Part shown: piece by piece, positions 32,147 through 40,828 of the stretch
Position numbering within the stretch: the stretch's first letter is position 1
Layout: each line of letters opens with the position of its first letter
From: JBQCDV01 sp051960855
Lineage (GTDB): Bacteria > Actinomycetota > Actinomycetes > JAJZTN01
Length of the DNA stretch: 49,822 nucleotides
NCBI GenBank assembly: GCA_051960855.1
Contig: JBQCDV010000051.1
Location: 1 to 49,822 of the forward strand
Direction: 5' to 3'
The notes under the pieces: model-generated
Database searches by the model: none
Told to the model about the DNA's origin: nothing
What the model saw: only the letters and a program-made list of their open reading frames with translations
Translations under genes and position numbers: made by a program

Positions 32147-35100
32147 ATGGCACGGAGAGGCGGCGACGGCGAGCAGCGCGCGACAGCGTCGTTCGACGTG
32201 CTCGAGCGCTTCTCGCCCGCGACGCGAGACTGGTTCCAGGGAGCGTTCGCGGCGCCGACCCCGGCGCAGGTGGGCGCCTGGGAGGCGATCAGCACCGGTC
32301 AGCACACGCTCGTCGTGGCTCCCACAGGCTCCGGCAAGACGCTGGCGGCGTTCCTGTGGTCGCTCGACGGGCTGGCCAGCGAGCCGCCGCCGGAGGATGC
32401 CAAGCACCGCTGCCGCGTTCTCTACGTCTCCCCGCTGAAGGCGCTGGCCGTCGACGTGGAGCGCAACCTGCGCAGCCCGCTGGTCGGTATCCGGCAGGCA
32501 GCGGTCCGGCTGGGTCAGCCGGAGCCGGACCTGCGGATCTCGGTGCGCAGCGGCGACACGCCTGCCGAGGAGAGGCGCGCATTCAGCCGGGCGCCGGGCG
32601 ACGTCCTCATCACCACGCCGGAGTCGCTCTTCCTGCTGCTCACCTCGCAGGCGCGGGAAGCGCTCCGCGGCGTCCAGACCGTGATCCTCGACGAGGTCCA
32701 CGCCGTCGCCGGCACCAAGCGGGGCGCGCATCTCGCGCTGACACTGGAGCGGCTCGACGCGCTGCTGGATCGCCCGGCGCAGCGCGTGGGGCTCTCGGCG
32801 ACGGTGCGTCCCCTGGACGAGGTCGCCACCTACCTCGCCGGCGGCCGTCCCGTGACGACCGTGGACCCCCCGTCGCAGAAGCAGTTCGACCTGCGGGTCG
32901 TCGTGCCGGTCGAGGACCTTGGCGCGCTCGGGGACACGACACTCGAGGTGTCGGGATCGGCAGCGGGGGCCGAACGCCACGCCTCCATCTGGCCCCACGT
33001 CGAGGAGCGCGTCGTCGACCTCATCGAGGCGCACCGCTCGACGATCGTCTTTGCCAACTCCCGTCGGCTGGCCGAGCGGCTGACCACGCGACTCAACGAG
33101 CTCGCCGACGAACGGCGCCAGGGGCCGCTCCTCGAGGAGCCCGGCGACCGGTCCCCGGCGGAGGTCATGGCGCATGCGGGGCAGAGCCGGGCCACCGACC
33201 GGCAGCCGGGTGAGGAGATCGCGCGTGCCCACCACGGCTCGGTGAGCAAAGAGCAGCGGTCGGTCATCGAGGAGGCGCTGAAGGCGGGGCGGCTGCCGGC
33301 GGTGGTCGCGACCAGCTCGCTGGAGCTCGGTATCGACATGGGAGCGGTCGACCTCGTGGTCCAGGTCGAGTCGCCACCCTCGGTCGCCAGCGGCCTGCAG
33401 CGCGTCGGTCGTGCGGGTCACCAGGTGGGCGCGGTGTCGCGTGGCGTGGTGTTCCCCAAGTACCGGGGCGACCTCGTGCAGACGGCGGTCGTGGTCGAAC
33501 GGATGCTCGAGGGCCTCATCGAGGCACTGCGCTACCCGCGGAACCCCTTGGATGTCCTGGCGCAGCAGATCGTCGCCATGGTCGCGATGGACGACTGGAA
33601 AGTGGACGACTTGGCCGAGGTGGTGCGCCGCGCGGCGCCCTTCGCCACCCTCCCGGCCTCCGCCCTCGAAGCCGTCCTCGACATGCTGGCCGGACGGTAC
33701 CCGTCGGACGAGTTCGCCGAGCTGCGACCGCGCGTCGTGTGGGATCGCGTCACGTCGACGTTAACTGGGCGCCCCGGTGCTCAACGGCTTGCCGTGACGA
33801 GCGGCGGGACGATCCCCGACCGCGGCCTCTTCGGGGTCTTCCTCGTGGGCGAGAAAGCCAGCCGGGTCGGCGAGCTCGACGAGGAGATGGTCTACGAGTC
33901 GCGCGTGGGTGATGTCTTCACGCTCGGCACGTCGTCGTGGCGCATCGAGGACATAACCCACGACCGCGTCCTCGTCTCCCCCGCGCCGGGACAGCCTGGC
34001 AAGCTGCCCTTCTGGCACGGCGACTCCCTGGGGCGGCCCGTCGAGCTCGGACGTGCCCTTGGTCAGTTTGTGCGCGAGCTGGGGCGGCTGGACGACGCAG
34101 CTGCCCTCACCCGGGCCCGCGAGGCCGGTCTCGACGAGTGGGCGGCCGACAACCTCGTCGCCTATCTCCGCGAGCAGCGTGTCGCGGCGGGTCACCTGCC
34201 GGACGACCGGACGATCGTGGTGGAGCGCAGCCGGGACGAACTCGGTGACTGGCGGGTCGTCGTCCACTCCCCCTTCGGCGCCCAGGTGCACGCACCCTGG
34301 GCACTCATCGTTGCCGCCCGTGCCCGCGAGCGCTTTGGCGTGGACGTGCAGGCCATGCACGCCGACGACGGCATCGTGCTGCGACTACCCGACATCGAGA
34401 CCGAGGACGGCAGTGCGCCCTCGGTTGCCGACCTTCTGGTCATCGAGCCGGAGGAGGTCGAGTCGGCGGTCACCGACGAGGTCGGTGGGAGCGCGCTCTT
34501 CGCCGCCCGCTTCCGCGAGTGTGCCGCTCGGGCCCTGCTCATGCCGCGTCGCGACCCGCACCGGCGGACCCCGCTGTGGCAGCAGCGGCAACGGGCCTCG
34601 CAGCTGCTGTCCGTGGCAAGCCAGTACGCCTCGTTCCCCATCGTGCTCGAGACGGTGCGCGAGGTGCTGCAGGACGTCTACGACGTACCGGCCCTCGTCG
34701 ACCTGATGCGGTCGGTGGCCGGGAGGTCGGTCCGCGTTGTCGAGATCGAGACGCCGACGCCTACGCCGTTCGCGAAGTCCCTGCTCTTCGGCTACGTCGC
34801 GCAGTACCTCTACGAGGGCGACAACCCTTTGGCCGAACGGCGTGCGGCGGCCCTCTCCCTGGACCCGACGCTGCTCGCCGACTTGCTGGGGCGTGCGGAG
34901 CTGCGGGAACTGCTGGACGAGGGCGCGCTCGCCGAGGTCGAAGCCGAGCTGCAGCGACTCACGCCCGACCGCCAGGCGCGCAACGCCGAGGGCATCGCCG
35001 ACCTGCTGCGGCTGCTCGGCCCGCTCGACAGCGAAGAAGTCGCGGCCCGGTCGCTTCCTGAGATCCGGCCCGAGGTGACCGAGCTGCTCACGCAGCTGGA

Positions 35101-36922
35101 GTCGGCCAGACGCGTGATCCGTGTGCGGATGGGCGGCGGCGAGCGGTGGACGGCCATCGAGGACGCTGGACGGCTGCGTGACGCGCTCGGGGTGGCGCTG
35201 CCGGTCGGTGTGCCCGAGGCGTTCCTGGAGCCGGCGGCCGACCCCGTCGGCGACCTCGTCTCGCGGTACGCCCGCACTCACGGGCCGTTCGTCGTCGCCG
35301 CCGTCTCGGAGCGTCTCGGGCTCGGACCAGCGGTCGTGCTCGCCTCTCTGTCACGCCTCGCGGCGACCGGACGCGTCACCGAGGGTGAGTTCCGGCCCGG
35401 GGGCACCGGTAGCGAGTGGTGTGACGCGGAGGTGCTGCGGCGCATCCGCCGGCGCTCACTCGCCGCGCTGCGGAAGGAGGCCGAGCCGGTTCCGCAGCGG
35501 GCCCTCGCGGCGTTCCTGCCCGAATGGCAGGGCGTGGGTGGCTCGCTGCGGGGACTCGACGGGCTGGTCAGGGTCGTCGAGCAGCTCGGCGGTGCCACCG
35601 TCCCGGCGAGCGCTCTGGAGACGCTCGTCCTACCGGCGCGGCTCACCGACTGGTCGACGCCTCTGCTCGACGAGCTCACCGTCTCCGGCGAGGTCCTGTG
35701 GGCCGGGCACGGCACGCTGCCCGGCAACGACGGCTGGGTCTCGCTGCACCTCGCCGACACCGCGCCGCTGCTGCTGCCGGAGCCCGACCAGGAGTTGGTG
35801 GCTACACCGGTGCACCAGGCGGTGCTGGATGTGCTGGGACAGGGCGGCGCCTACTTCTTCCGGCAGGTGTCGGACAGCGTGGGCAGCGTCCTCGGTACGA
35901 CGGAGGATGCGGCGCTGGTCGCCGCGATCTGGGACCTCGTCTGGGGCGGCTGGCTGACCAACGACACCCTGGCCCCGCTGCGTGCGCTGCTCGCCGGCGG
36001 CCGCACCTCCCACCGCGTGCGCGCATCCGCCCCGCGCGCTCGGATCAGCGGACGCATGGGGGCACGGCCACGACTCGGGCGCGCCGGAGCCACCCCACTG
36101 CCGTCGCGCACCGGCCCCCCGACGGTCGCCGGCCGCTGGTCGCTGCTGCCGCCCCGTGAGACCGACCCCACTCTGCGCGCCAGCGCTGTGACCGAATCCC
36201 TGCTCGACCGGCACGGCGTCGTCACGCGCGGGGCCGTCGTCGCCGAGCGCGTCCCCGGTGGCTTCGCGGCGGCCTACCGCGTGCTCACGGCCTTCGAGGA
36301 CGTCGGGCGCGCACGCCGCGGCTACGTCGTCGAGGGGCTCGGCGGAGCGCAGTTCTCCACGGGCGGTGCCGTCGACCGGCTTCGTGCCGTCGCGAACCGA
36401 CTCGAGGCGGCTGCGGTTCGCGGCGCAGGGGCAGACGATCCGTGGGACACAGGGGGGCTGGTCGACGACTGGCGCGCGGGCCGGCAGCAGCGGGGCCCCG
36501 CCAGCCCAGCGGCGCGGGCGCGTGCCCAGCGTGAGGACGGAGAGGGCCGCGCGCTCGTCCTGGCGGCGACCGACCCCGCACAGCCGTACGGCGCGGCCTT
36601 GAGCTGGCCGGATCGCGAAGACGCCGGCGGTCATCGCCCGGGTCGCAAGGCGGGCGCGCTGGTGGTGCTCGTCTCAGGTGAGCTGGTCCTCTACGTCGAG
36701 CGGGGCGGCAAGACCCTGCTCTCCTGGACCGACGACGCCGAGCTGCTCCAGCGCGCTGCGGACGCGCTCGCTCTGGCGGTCCGCGACGGCGCCCTCGGTC
36801 GGCTCACTGTCGAGCGAGCCGACGGCGCGGGGGTCCTCTCGAGCACCGACTCCCCGCTCAGCAGAGCACTGGAGACTGCCGGGTTCACAGCAACGCCGCG
36901 TGGGCTGCGGATGCGCGGATGA
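32147..36922 (+). CDS. lhr: Lhr-type large ATP-dependent helicase
   Basis: A 1591-residue superfamily 2 3'-5' helicase, the length of mycobacterial Lhr. Walker A APTGSGKT (58-65), DEVH box (VILDEVHAV), motif III LSATVR and motif VI QRVGRAGHQ lie in the first 450 residues, followed by the Lhr-specific winged-helix and beta-barrel core. The long C-terminal region (from about 900) has further winged-helix repeats, with a basic Pro/Arg-rich hinge near residues 1285-1325. Lhr translocates on single-stranded DNA and unwinds RNA-DNA hybrids; in mycobacteria it is induced by DNA damage. It overlaps the next gene by ATGA and forms an operon with nei2. Confidence 0.95.
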   Translation: MARRGGDGEQRATASFDVLERFSPATRDWFQGAFAAPTPAQVGAWEAISTGQHTLVVAPTGSGKTLAAFLWSLDGLASEPPPEDAKHRCRVLYVSPLKALAVDVERNLRSPLVGIRQAAVRLGQPEPDLRISVRSGDTPAEERRAFSRAPGDVLITTPESLFLLLTSQAREALRGVQTVILDEVHAVAGTKRGAHLALTLERLDALLDRPAQRVGLSATVRPLDEVATYLAGGRPVTTVDPPSQKQFDLRVVVPVEDLGALGDTTLEVSGSAAGAERHASIWPHVEERVVDLIEAHRSTIVFANSRRLAERLTTRLNELADERRQGPLLEEPGDRSPAEVMAHAGQSRATDRQPGEEIARAHHGSVSKEQRSVIEEALKAGRLPAVVATSSLELGIDMGAVDLVVQVESPPSVASGLQRVGRAGHQVGAVSRGVVFPKYRGDLVQTAVVVERMLEGLIEALRYPRNPLDVLAQQIVAMVAMDDWKVDDLAEVVRRAAPFATLPASALEAVLDMLAGRYPSDEFAELRPRVVWDRVTSTLTGRPGAQRLAVTSGGTIPDRGLFGVFLVGEKASRVGELDEEMVYESRVGDVFTLGTSSWRIEDITHDRVLVSPAPGQPGKLPFWHGDSLGRPVELGRALGQFVRELGRLDDAAALTRAREAGLDEWAADNLVAYLREQRVAAGHLPDDRTIVVERSRDELGDWRVVVHSPFGAQVHAPWALIVAARARERFGVDVQAMHADDGIVLRLPDIETEDGSAPSVADLLVIEPEEVESAVTDEVGGSALFAARFRECAARALLMPRRDPHRRTPLWQQRQRASQLLSVASQYASFPIVLETVREVLQDVYDVPALVDLMRSVAGRSVRVVEIETPTPTPFAKSLLFGYVAQYLYEGDNPLAERRAAALSLDPTLLADLLGRAELRELLDEGALAEVEAELQRLTPDRQARNAEGIADLLRLLGPLDSEEVAARSLPEIRPEVTELLTQLESARRVIRVRMGGGERWTAIEDAGRLRDALGVALPVGVPEAFLEPAADPVGDLVSRYARTHGPFVVAAVSERLGLGPAVVLASLSRLAATGRVTEGEFRPGGTGSEWCDAEVLRRIRRRSLAALRKEAEPVPQRALAAFLPEWQGVGGSLRGLDGLVRVVEQLGGATVPASALETLVLPARLTDWSTPLLDELTVSGEVLWAGHGTLPGNDGWVSLHLADTAPLLLPEPDQELVATPVHQAVLDVLGQGGAYFFRQVSDSVGSVLGTTEDAALVAAIWDLVWGGWLTNDTLAPLRALLAGGRTSHRVRASAPRARISGRMGARPRLGRAGATPLPSRTGPPTVAGRWSLLPPRETDPTLRASAVTESLLDRHGVVTRGAVVAERVPGGFAAAYRVLTAFEDVGRARRGYVVEGLGGAQFSTGGAVDRLRAVANRLEAAAVRGAGADDPWDTGGLVDDWRAGRQQRGPASPAARARAQREDGEGRALVLAATDPAQPYGAALSWPDREDAGGHRPGRKAGALVVLVSGELVLYVERGGKTLLSWTDDAELLQRAADALALAVRDGALGRLTVERADGAGVLSSTDSPLSRALETAGFTATPRGLRMRG

Positions 36923-37557
36923 GCAGCTCCGAGACGACGTTTGACGTCCGGCCACCTCGTGCCGATGACGCCGCTGCCCTCGCCCGGGTGCACGTCGAGA
37001 CCTGGCAGCACGCGTACCGCGGCCTCGTGCCGGACGACTACCTGGCGGCCCTCGACCCGGTGCAGCGCACCGATGCCTGGCGGGAGCGTCTCGCCTCGTC
37101 GGCGCCCGGCGGCAGTTCGCTCCGTAGCGCTTCGCAGCAGTGGGTCGCCCTGGCGCTGCGGGAAGCCGAGTCCGCGGTGCTGTGCGGCTTCGTCTCGCTC
37201 TGCGCGTGGCGCCTCGAACCGCCGCCTTCCGACATCCCCGCCGTCTCGGGCGGCGCCGCTCAGGGCACCGACGACCTCGCCGGACAAGGTGAGCTGGCAG
37301 CGATTTATGTGCACCCGCGGTGGCAGGGCCAGGGGGTCGGTCACCTGCTGATGACGACGGCGGTGCGGGAGCTGGCGGCGGCGTTCGACAGGGCCGGGTT
37401 GTGGGTCCTGGAGGGCAACCAGAGCGCTCGCCGCTTCTACGAGCGGCACGGCTGGCGGGCCGACGGAGTGCGCAAGATGGCCGAGATCGGCGGCGCCCAG
37501 CTCCCCGAGGTGCGCTACGTCCGCCGGCTGCGAGCGCCGGGCGGTGACGATGCCTGA
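36919..37557 (+). CDS. GNAT N-acetyltransferase in the lhr operon
   Basis: A 212-residue GNAT protein. The N-terminal VRPPRADDAAALARVHVETWQHAYRG, the acetyl-CoA loop VHPRWQGQGVGHLLM near residue 132 and ARRFYERHGWRADG near the C-terminus are the standard motifs A and B. The acyl acceptor is unknown. An unusual Pro/Ser/Gly-rich loop lies at about 96-118. It overlaps lhr by four bases and nei2 by eight, so it is tightly coupled to two repair genes. Whether it has a repair role is open. Confidence 0.87.
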   Translation: MSSSETTFDVRPPRADDAAALARVHVETWQHAYRGLVPDDYLAALDPVQRTDAWRERLASSAPGGSSLRSASQQWVALALREAESAVLCGFVSLCAWRLEPPPSDIPAVSGGAAQGTDDLAGQGELAAIYVHPRWQGQGVGHLLMTTAVRELAAAFDRAGLWVLEGNQSARRFYERHGWRADGVRKMAEIGGAQLPEVRYVRRLRAPGGDDA

Positions 37558-38398
37558 GGGCGACACGGTCTGGCTGGCGGCGAAGCGGATGGACGAGGCC
37601 CTGCGGGGCAAGCAGCTGCAGGCCACGGACTTCCGCGTGCCTCAGCTGGCGACCGTCGACCTGGCCGGTCGGCGGGTCATCGCGGTGGTGCCGCGCGGGA
37701 AGCACCTGCTGACCCGCATCGAGGGGGACCTCACCCTGCACACGCACTTCCGCATGGACGGCTCCTGGCACCTCTACCGTCCCGACGAACGGTGGCGCGG
37801 CGGCCCGGACCACCAGGTGCGGGCGGTGCTGCGCGTACCCGACCGGGTAGCCGTGGCCTACCGGATGCCGGTCCTGGAGCTGCTGCCCACACCACAGGAG
37901 AACGACGTCGTCGGCCACCTCGGGCCCGACGTGCTGGGCGCAGACTGGGATGCGGGCGAGGCCGTGCGGCGGCTCGCATCCGACCCCGCGCGAGAGATCG
38001 GGCAGGCTCTGCTCGACCAGCGCAACCTCGCCGGCGTCGGCAACCTCTACAAGGCGGAGGCGCTCTTCGTCGCGCGGACGTCACCGTGGCAGCCGGTCTC
38101 CGACGCCGACATCGCCCGGGTCGTCGACGCCGCCGCGACCCTGCTGCAGCGCAACCGCGGCAGCGCCTTCCAGAACACCACCGGTCGACAGCGGCGGGGT
38201 GAGGAGCACTGGGTCTTCGAGCGACGGGGGCGCCCCTGCCTCCGCTGCGGGACGCCCGTCAGTGTGGCGATGCAGGGCGAGGCGCCCTACGACCGGTTCA
38301 CCTACTGGTGCCGGCGCTGCCAGCCCGGGCCGGCGCCGTCCGCGGCTGACATCGTCCTGCCGTCCCCGACCGTGGGCCGCACTCGCTACCGTCCCTGA
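37550..38398 (+). CDS. nei2: Endonuclease VIII-like DNA glycosylase (Nei2)
   Basis: A 282-residue Fpg/Nei base-excision glycosylase/lyase for oxidised bases. Catalysis needs a free N-terminal proline, so ATG 37550 (MPEGDTVW) must be the start; the upstream in-frame GTG 37544 would mask it. The helix-two-turn-helix region QALLDQRNLAGVGNLYKAEALF (near residue 152) and a four-cysteine zinc finger CLRCG-x18-CRRC near the C-terminus are complete. The lhr-nei pairing is also found in mycobacteria. Its last 13 bases overlap the convergent DUF167 gene. Confidence 0.93.
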   Translation: MPEGDTVWLAAKRMDEALRGKQLQATDFRVPQLATVDLAGRRVIAVVPRGKHLLTRIEGDLTLHTHFRMDGSWHLYRPDERWRGGPDHQVRAVLRVPDRVAVAYRMPVLELLPTPQENDVVGHLGPDVLGADWDAGEAVRRLASDPAREIGQALLDQRNLAGVGNLYKAEALFVARTSPWQPVSDADIARVVDAAATLLQRNRGSAFQNTTGRQRRGEEHWVFERRGRPCLRCGTPVSVAMQGEAPYDRFTYWCRRCQPGPAPSAADIVLPSPTVGRTRYRP

Positions 38399-38697
38399 CC
38401 GACGCCGAGCAGCTCCTCCAGCCGGTCGGCCACCTCGGCCTCCCGCTCCCCTGACACGTCGACCTGCACGACCTTGCTGCGGCTGGTGGCCCCGGTGACA
38501 AGCGCGACAGCCGAACGCCGCAGCCCCAATGCGCGCGCGACGGCGTCGAGCGCCGCCTCCGTCGCGGCTCCGTCGACGGCCCGTGGCTGGACCCGCACCA
38601 CGAGAGCCCCATCGTGGGCGCCCCCGACCTCGGTGCGTGAGGCAGCCGGTCGCACGTGCACCCGGAGGCGGAGCACCCGGCCGGAGCTGGCCGTCAA
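38386..38697 (-). CDS. DUF167 (YggU-like) small protein
   Basis: A 103-residue protein with the DUF167 pattern: RLRVHVRPAASRTEVGG at the N-terminus, VVRVQPRAVDGAATEAALDAVARALG in the middle and TGATSRSKVVQV towards the end. Function is unknown. TTG 38697 overlaps the clgR stop as TTGA, which favours it; GTG 38676 is a shorter alternative. No ribosome-binding site is clear for either. Confidence 0.82.
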   Translation of the reverse strand: MTASSGRVLRLRVHVRPAASRTEVGGAHDGALVVRVQPRAVDGAATEAALDAVARALGLRRSAVALVTGATSRSKVVQVDVSGEREAEVADRLEELLGVGQGR

Positions 38698-39533
38698 GCG
38701 GCGACGATCGGCTCGGGTAGTCGGATCTGGCGCAGCGTGAGGGTCTCCGGAAGAGTCGTCATGAGCGAGGCGGCCGCGTCGAGCCCCAGAGGAGCGATGC
38801 CGAGCCGGGCCGCGGGCCCCTCAACCGAGCCGTCGGTGGCGATGCTGTCGGTGGCGATGCTGTCGGTGACGACAGGGCCCGTTGCCCCGGCGCCGGAGGG
38901 GAGGGCGACCGCAGCCTCGGCAACGGTGGGCTCAGCCGCGACCGCCGCCACGGACGCCGTGGACGGCGCGGACGGCGTCGACGCGCGTGCCGCGCCAGCA
39001 TCGGGGCGGATGATGCGCCCGGTCGGCGCCATGCGATGGAAGACCTCGAGCAGCACGTTGGCCAACGGCACGTCGAGCGCGCCGCAGATCGAGGCGAGCA
39101 GCTCGGACGACGCCTCCTTCTGACCGCGCTCGACCTCCGAGAGGTAGCCCAACGACACGCGCGCGGTGGACGACACCTCCCGCAAGGTGCGCCCCTGCTG
39201 CTGCCGGGCGGTGCGCAGCACGTCACCGAGCTCCGTGCGCAGCAGCGGCTCGGGACGACGAGGAGTGGCGACGGGCGCGGGGGCTGCGACAGGCGCGGGC
39301 GCCGCGACAGGCGCGGAACTGGGAGCACCGGCCGCGGTCAGCACGGGACGCTGCAGCCGCAGGGCACGGCTGGCTGCTGCGGCCTGGTCGCGGCTCGGGG
39401 CGCGCGGGGCGCGCGGCGCTGCTGGGCGGCGTCGCGAGGGCAGAGAGGGCGCAGCGGGCACAGATGGCAGGGCGACAGCCTCAGCCGGCCGGGTCACTCC
39501 CGGTCGACCTCCGCTCGTGGTCCTCGCGGTCAT
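38694..39533 (-). CDS. clgR: ClgR-like transcriptional regulator (XRE family)
   Basis: A 279-residue regulator. The HTH (about 99-160) reads LGDVLRTARQQQGRTLREVS and VSLGYLSEVERGQKEASSELL, the hallmark of ClgR, which activates clp protease and other stress genes in actinobacteria. It is far longer than most ClgR proteins: an Ala/Pro-rich N-terminal extension of about 98 residues, with a repeated APVA motif, and a Ser/Thr/Ala-rich C-terminal region with a TDSIA repeat. The protein ends in Val-Ala-Ala, like ClgR proteins degraded by ClpP. ATG 39533 is chosen because GGAGGT lies 4 nt upstream; ATG 39569 has none. The position beside cinA and pgsA matches mycobacterial clgR. Confidence 0.88.
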   Translation of the reverse strand: MTARTTSGGRPGVTRPAEAVALPSVPAAPSLPSRRRPAAPRAPRAPSRDQAAAASRALRLQRPVLTAAGAPSSAPVAAPAPVAAPAPVATPRRPEPLLRTELGDVLRTARQQQGRTLREVSSTARVSLGYLSEVERGQKEASSELLASICGALDVPLANVLLEVFHRMAPTGRIIRPDAGAARASTPSAPSTASVAAVAAEPTVAEAAVALPSGAGATGPVVTDSIATDSIATDGSVEGPAARLGIAPLGLDAAASLMTTLPETLTLRQIRLPEPIVAA

Positions 39534-39657
39534 CGCCACCTCCGTGCTCGCGGTGCTCACCCTCGTCATGCTCGATGTCAGGTCGTCTCTTGCTCAACAC
39601 GCCACCGACCCTCATCGTTCCCCCCCGAGCCCCCGGGCGCCCAGCGGATTCCCCCAC

Positions 39658-39676
39658 TTTTCGCTCGAGGCGAAAA
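39658..39676. promoter_or_regulatory. Palindromic ClgR operator upstream of clgR
   Basis: TTTTCGC-TCGAG-GCGAAAA is a perfect 19-bp palindrome, close to the ClgR consensus core CGCY-N3-RGCG with A/T flanks. It lies 125-143 bases before the chosen clgR ATG, between cinA and clgR, so autoregulation is likely. Confidence 0.75.
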
Positions 39677-39695
39677 CGCCATCGAGCCGCGGAGG

Positions 39696-40235
39696 TTACG
39701 AGGTGAGCGGAGTCGGGCCCCCTGCGCCGTTCGCGGTGCCGGCGAGCGCGTCCTGCAGCAGCCGGAGCGCCTCGACGACGCTCGCCGTCCGGATCTCATC
39801 GCGGTCTCCGACCAGGGTCAGTCGTCGCACCTGGCAGCGGGGGCCGGCCACGGCGACATACACCTCCCCCGGCTCGTGTCCGTCCTGCGCGGCCGGACCA
39901 GCAACCCCAGTCGTCGAGACGCCCCAGGATGCGACCGTGACGCGCCGGACGCCCGCGGCCATCTGGGCGGCGACCGCCGGGTCGATCGGGCCGGTGCGAG
40001 CGAGGTCGGCAGCGTTCACTCCGAGCAGCGAGGCTTTGAGGTCGGTGGCGTAGGAGACCACCCCTCCCCGGAAGGCGGCACTGGCGCCGGGCACCGCGAC
40101 GAGCGTGGCTGCAAGCAGGCCGCCGGTCAGCGACTCGGCCACCGCGAGGGTGTCCCCGCGGTCGACGAGCTGGGCGAGCACCTCCTGCGCGAGGGCACCA
40201 GCGCGCTCGGGGAAGCCGGACGGCGGGGCGGTCAC
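39696..40235 (-). CDS. cinA: CinA C-terminal-domain protein (nicotinamide-nucleotide amidohydrolase, PncC-like)
   Basis: A 179-residue stand-alone CinA C-terminal domain, which deamidates nicotinamide mononucleotide in NAD salvage. The active-site region LAVAESLTGGLLAATL (near residue 33) and VASWGVSTTGVAGPAAQDGHEPGEVYVAV are typical. The N-terminal molybdopterin-binding-like domain of full CinA is missing, as in many actinobacteria. It overlaps pgsA by GTGA. Confidence 0.9.
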   Translation of the reverse strand: MTAPPSGFPERAGALAQEVLAQLVDRGDTLAVAESLTGGLLAATLVAVPGASAAFRGGVVSYATDLKASLLGVNAADLARTGPIDPAVAAQMAAGVRRVTVASWGVSTTGVAGPAAQDGHEPGEVYVAVAGPRCQVRRLTLVGDRDEIRTASVVEALRLLQDALAGTANGAGGPTPLTS

Positions 40236-40828
40236 CGTGGCTGCGGCGTTCGCGCGTCGCGGGCCAGGCGGATCGCGCGCAGGACGTAGTCGACGCCGGT
40301 GACCACGGTGAGCACGATCGCGGCCACCATCAGGACGACGGCGATGCCGTGCCAGATCCCAGACAGTGGCAGGACGTAGAGACCGATGGCCAGGCCCTGC
40401 AGCAGTGTCTTGGCCTTGCCGCCGCGCGAGGCGGGGATGACGCCGTAGCGGAGGACGACGAAGCGCAGCAGCGTGATGCCGAGCTCGCGCACCAGGATCA
40501 CGATGGTGATCCACCACGCCAGGTCGTGCAGCAGCGACAGTCCGACGAGGGCGGTGCCGATCAGCGCCTTGTCGGCGATGGGGTCGGCGATCTTGCCGAC
40601 GTCGGTGACGAGGCCGCGGTTGCGGGCGATCTGGCCGTCGAAACGGTCGGTGAACGCCGCGACCGCGAAAGCGACCCACGCCGCGACGCGCCAGCCGGCC
40701 TGGTGGCCGCCGTCGGCGAACAGCAGCGCCGCGAAGACCGGGACGAGCAGCAGCCGCAGCAGCGTGAGGCCGTTGGCGAGATTGACGACGCCGACCGGGC
40801 GAGCCGGGGGCTCGGCGGCTCGGGTCAC
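40232..40828 (-). CDS. pgsA: CDP-diacylglycerol-glycerol-3-phosphate 3-phosphatidyltransferase
   Basis: A 198-residue CDP-alcohol phosphatidyltransferase making phosphatidylglycerol phosphate in the membrane. The signature D-G-x2-A-R-x8-G-x3-D-x3-D is intact in FDGQIARNRGLVTDVGKIAD with the last Asp just beyond. About six membrane segments are seen. It overlaps rimO and cinA by four bases each, placing all in one operon. The exact alcohol cannot be proven from sequence; mycobacteria have several paralogues and one lies at this locus. Confidence 0.87.
   Translation of the reverse strand: MTRAAEPPARPVGVVNLANGLTLLRLLLVPVFAALLFADGGHQAGWRVAAWVAFAVAAFTDRFDGQIARNRGLVTDVGKIADPIADKALIGTALVGLSLLHDLAWWITIVILVRELGITLLRFVVLRYGVIPASRGGKAKTLLQGLAIGLYVLPLSGIWHGIAVVLMVAAIVLTVVTGVDYVLRAIRLARDARTPQPR

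Noticed and set aside
38840..38875. Short repeats in the clgR 3' half as a mobile-element trace
   Set aside because: They are in-frame codon repeats coding for TDSIA in a low-complexity tail.
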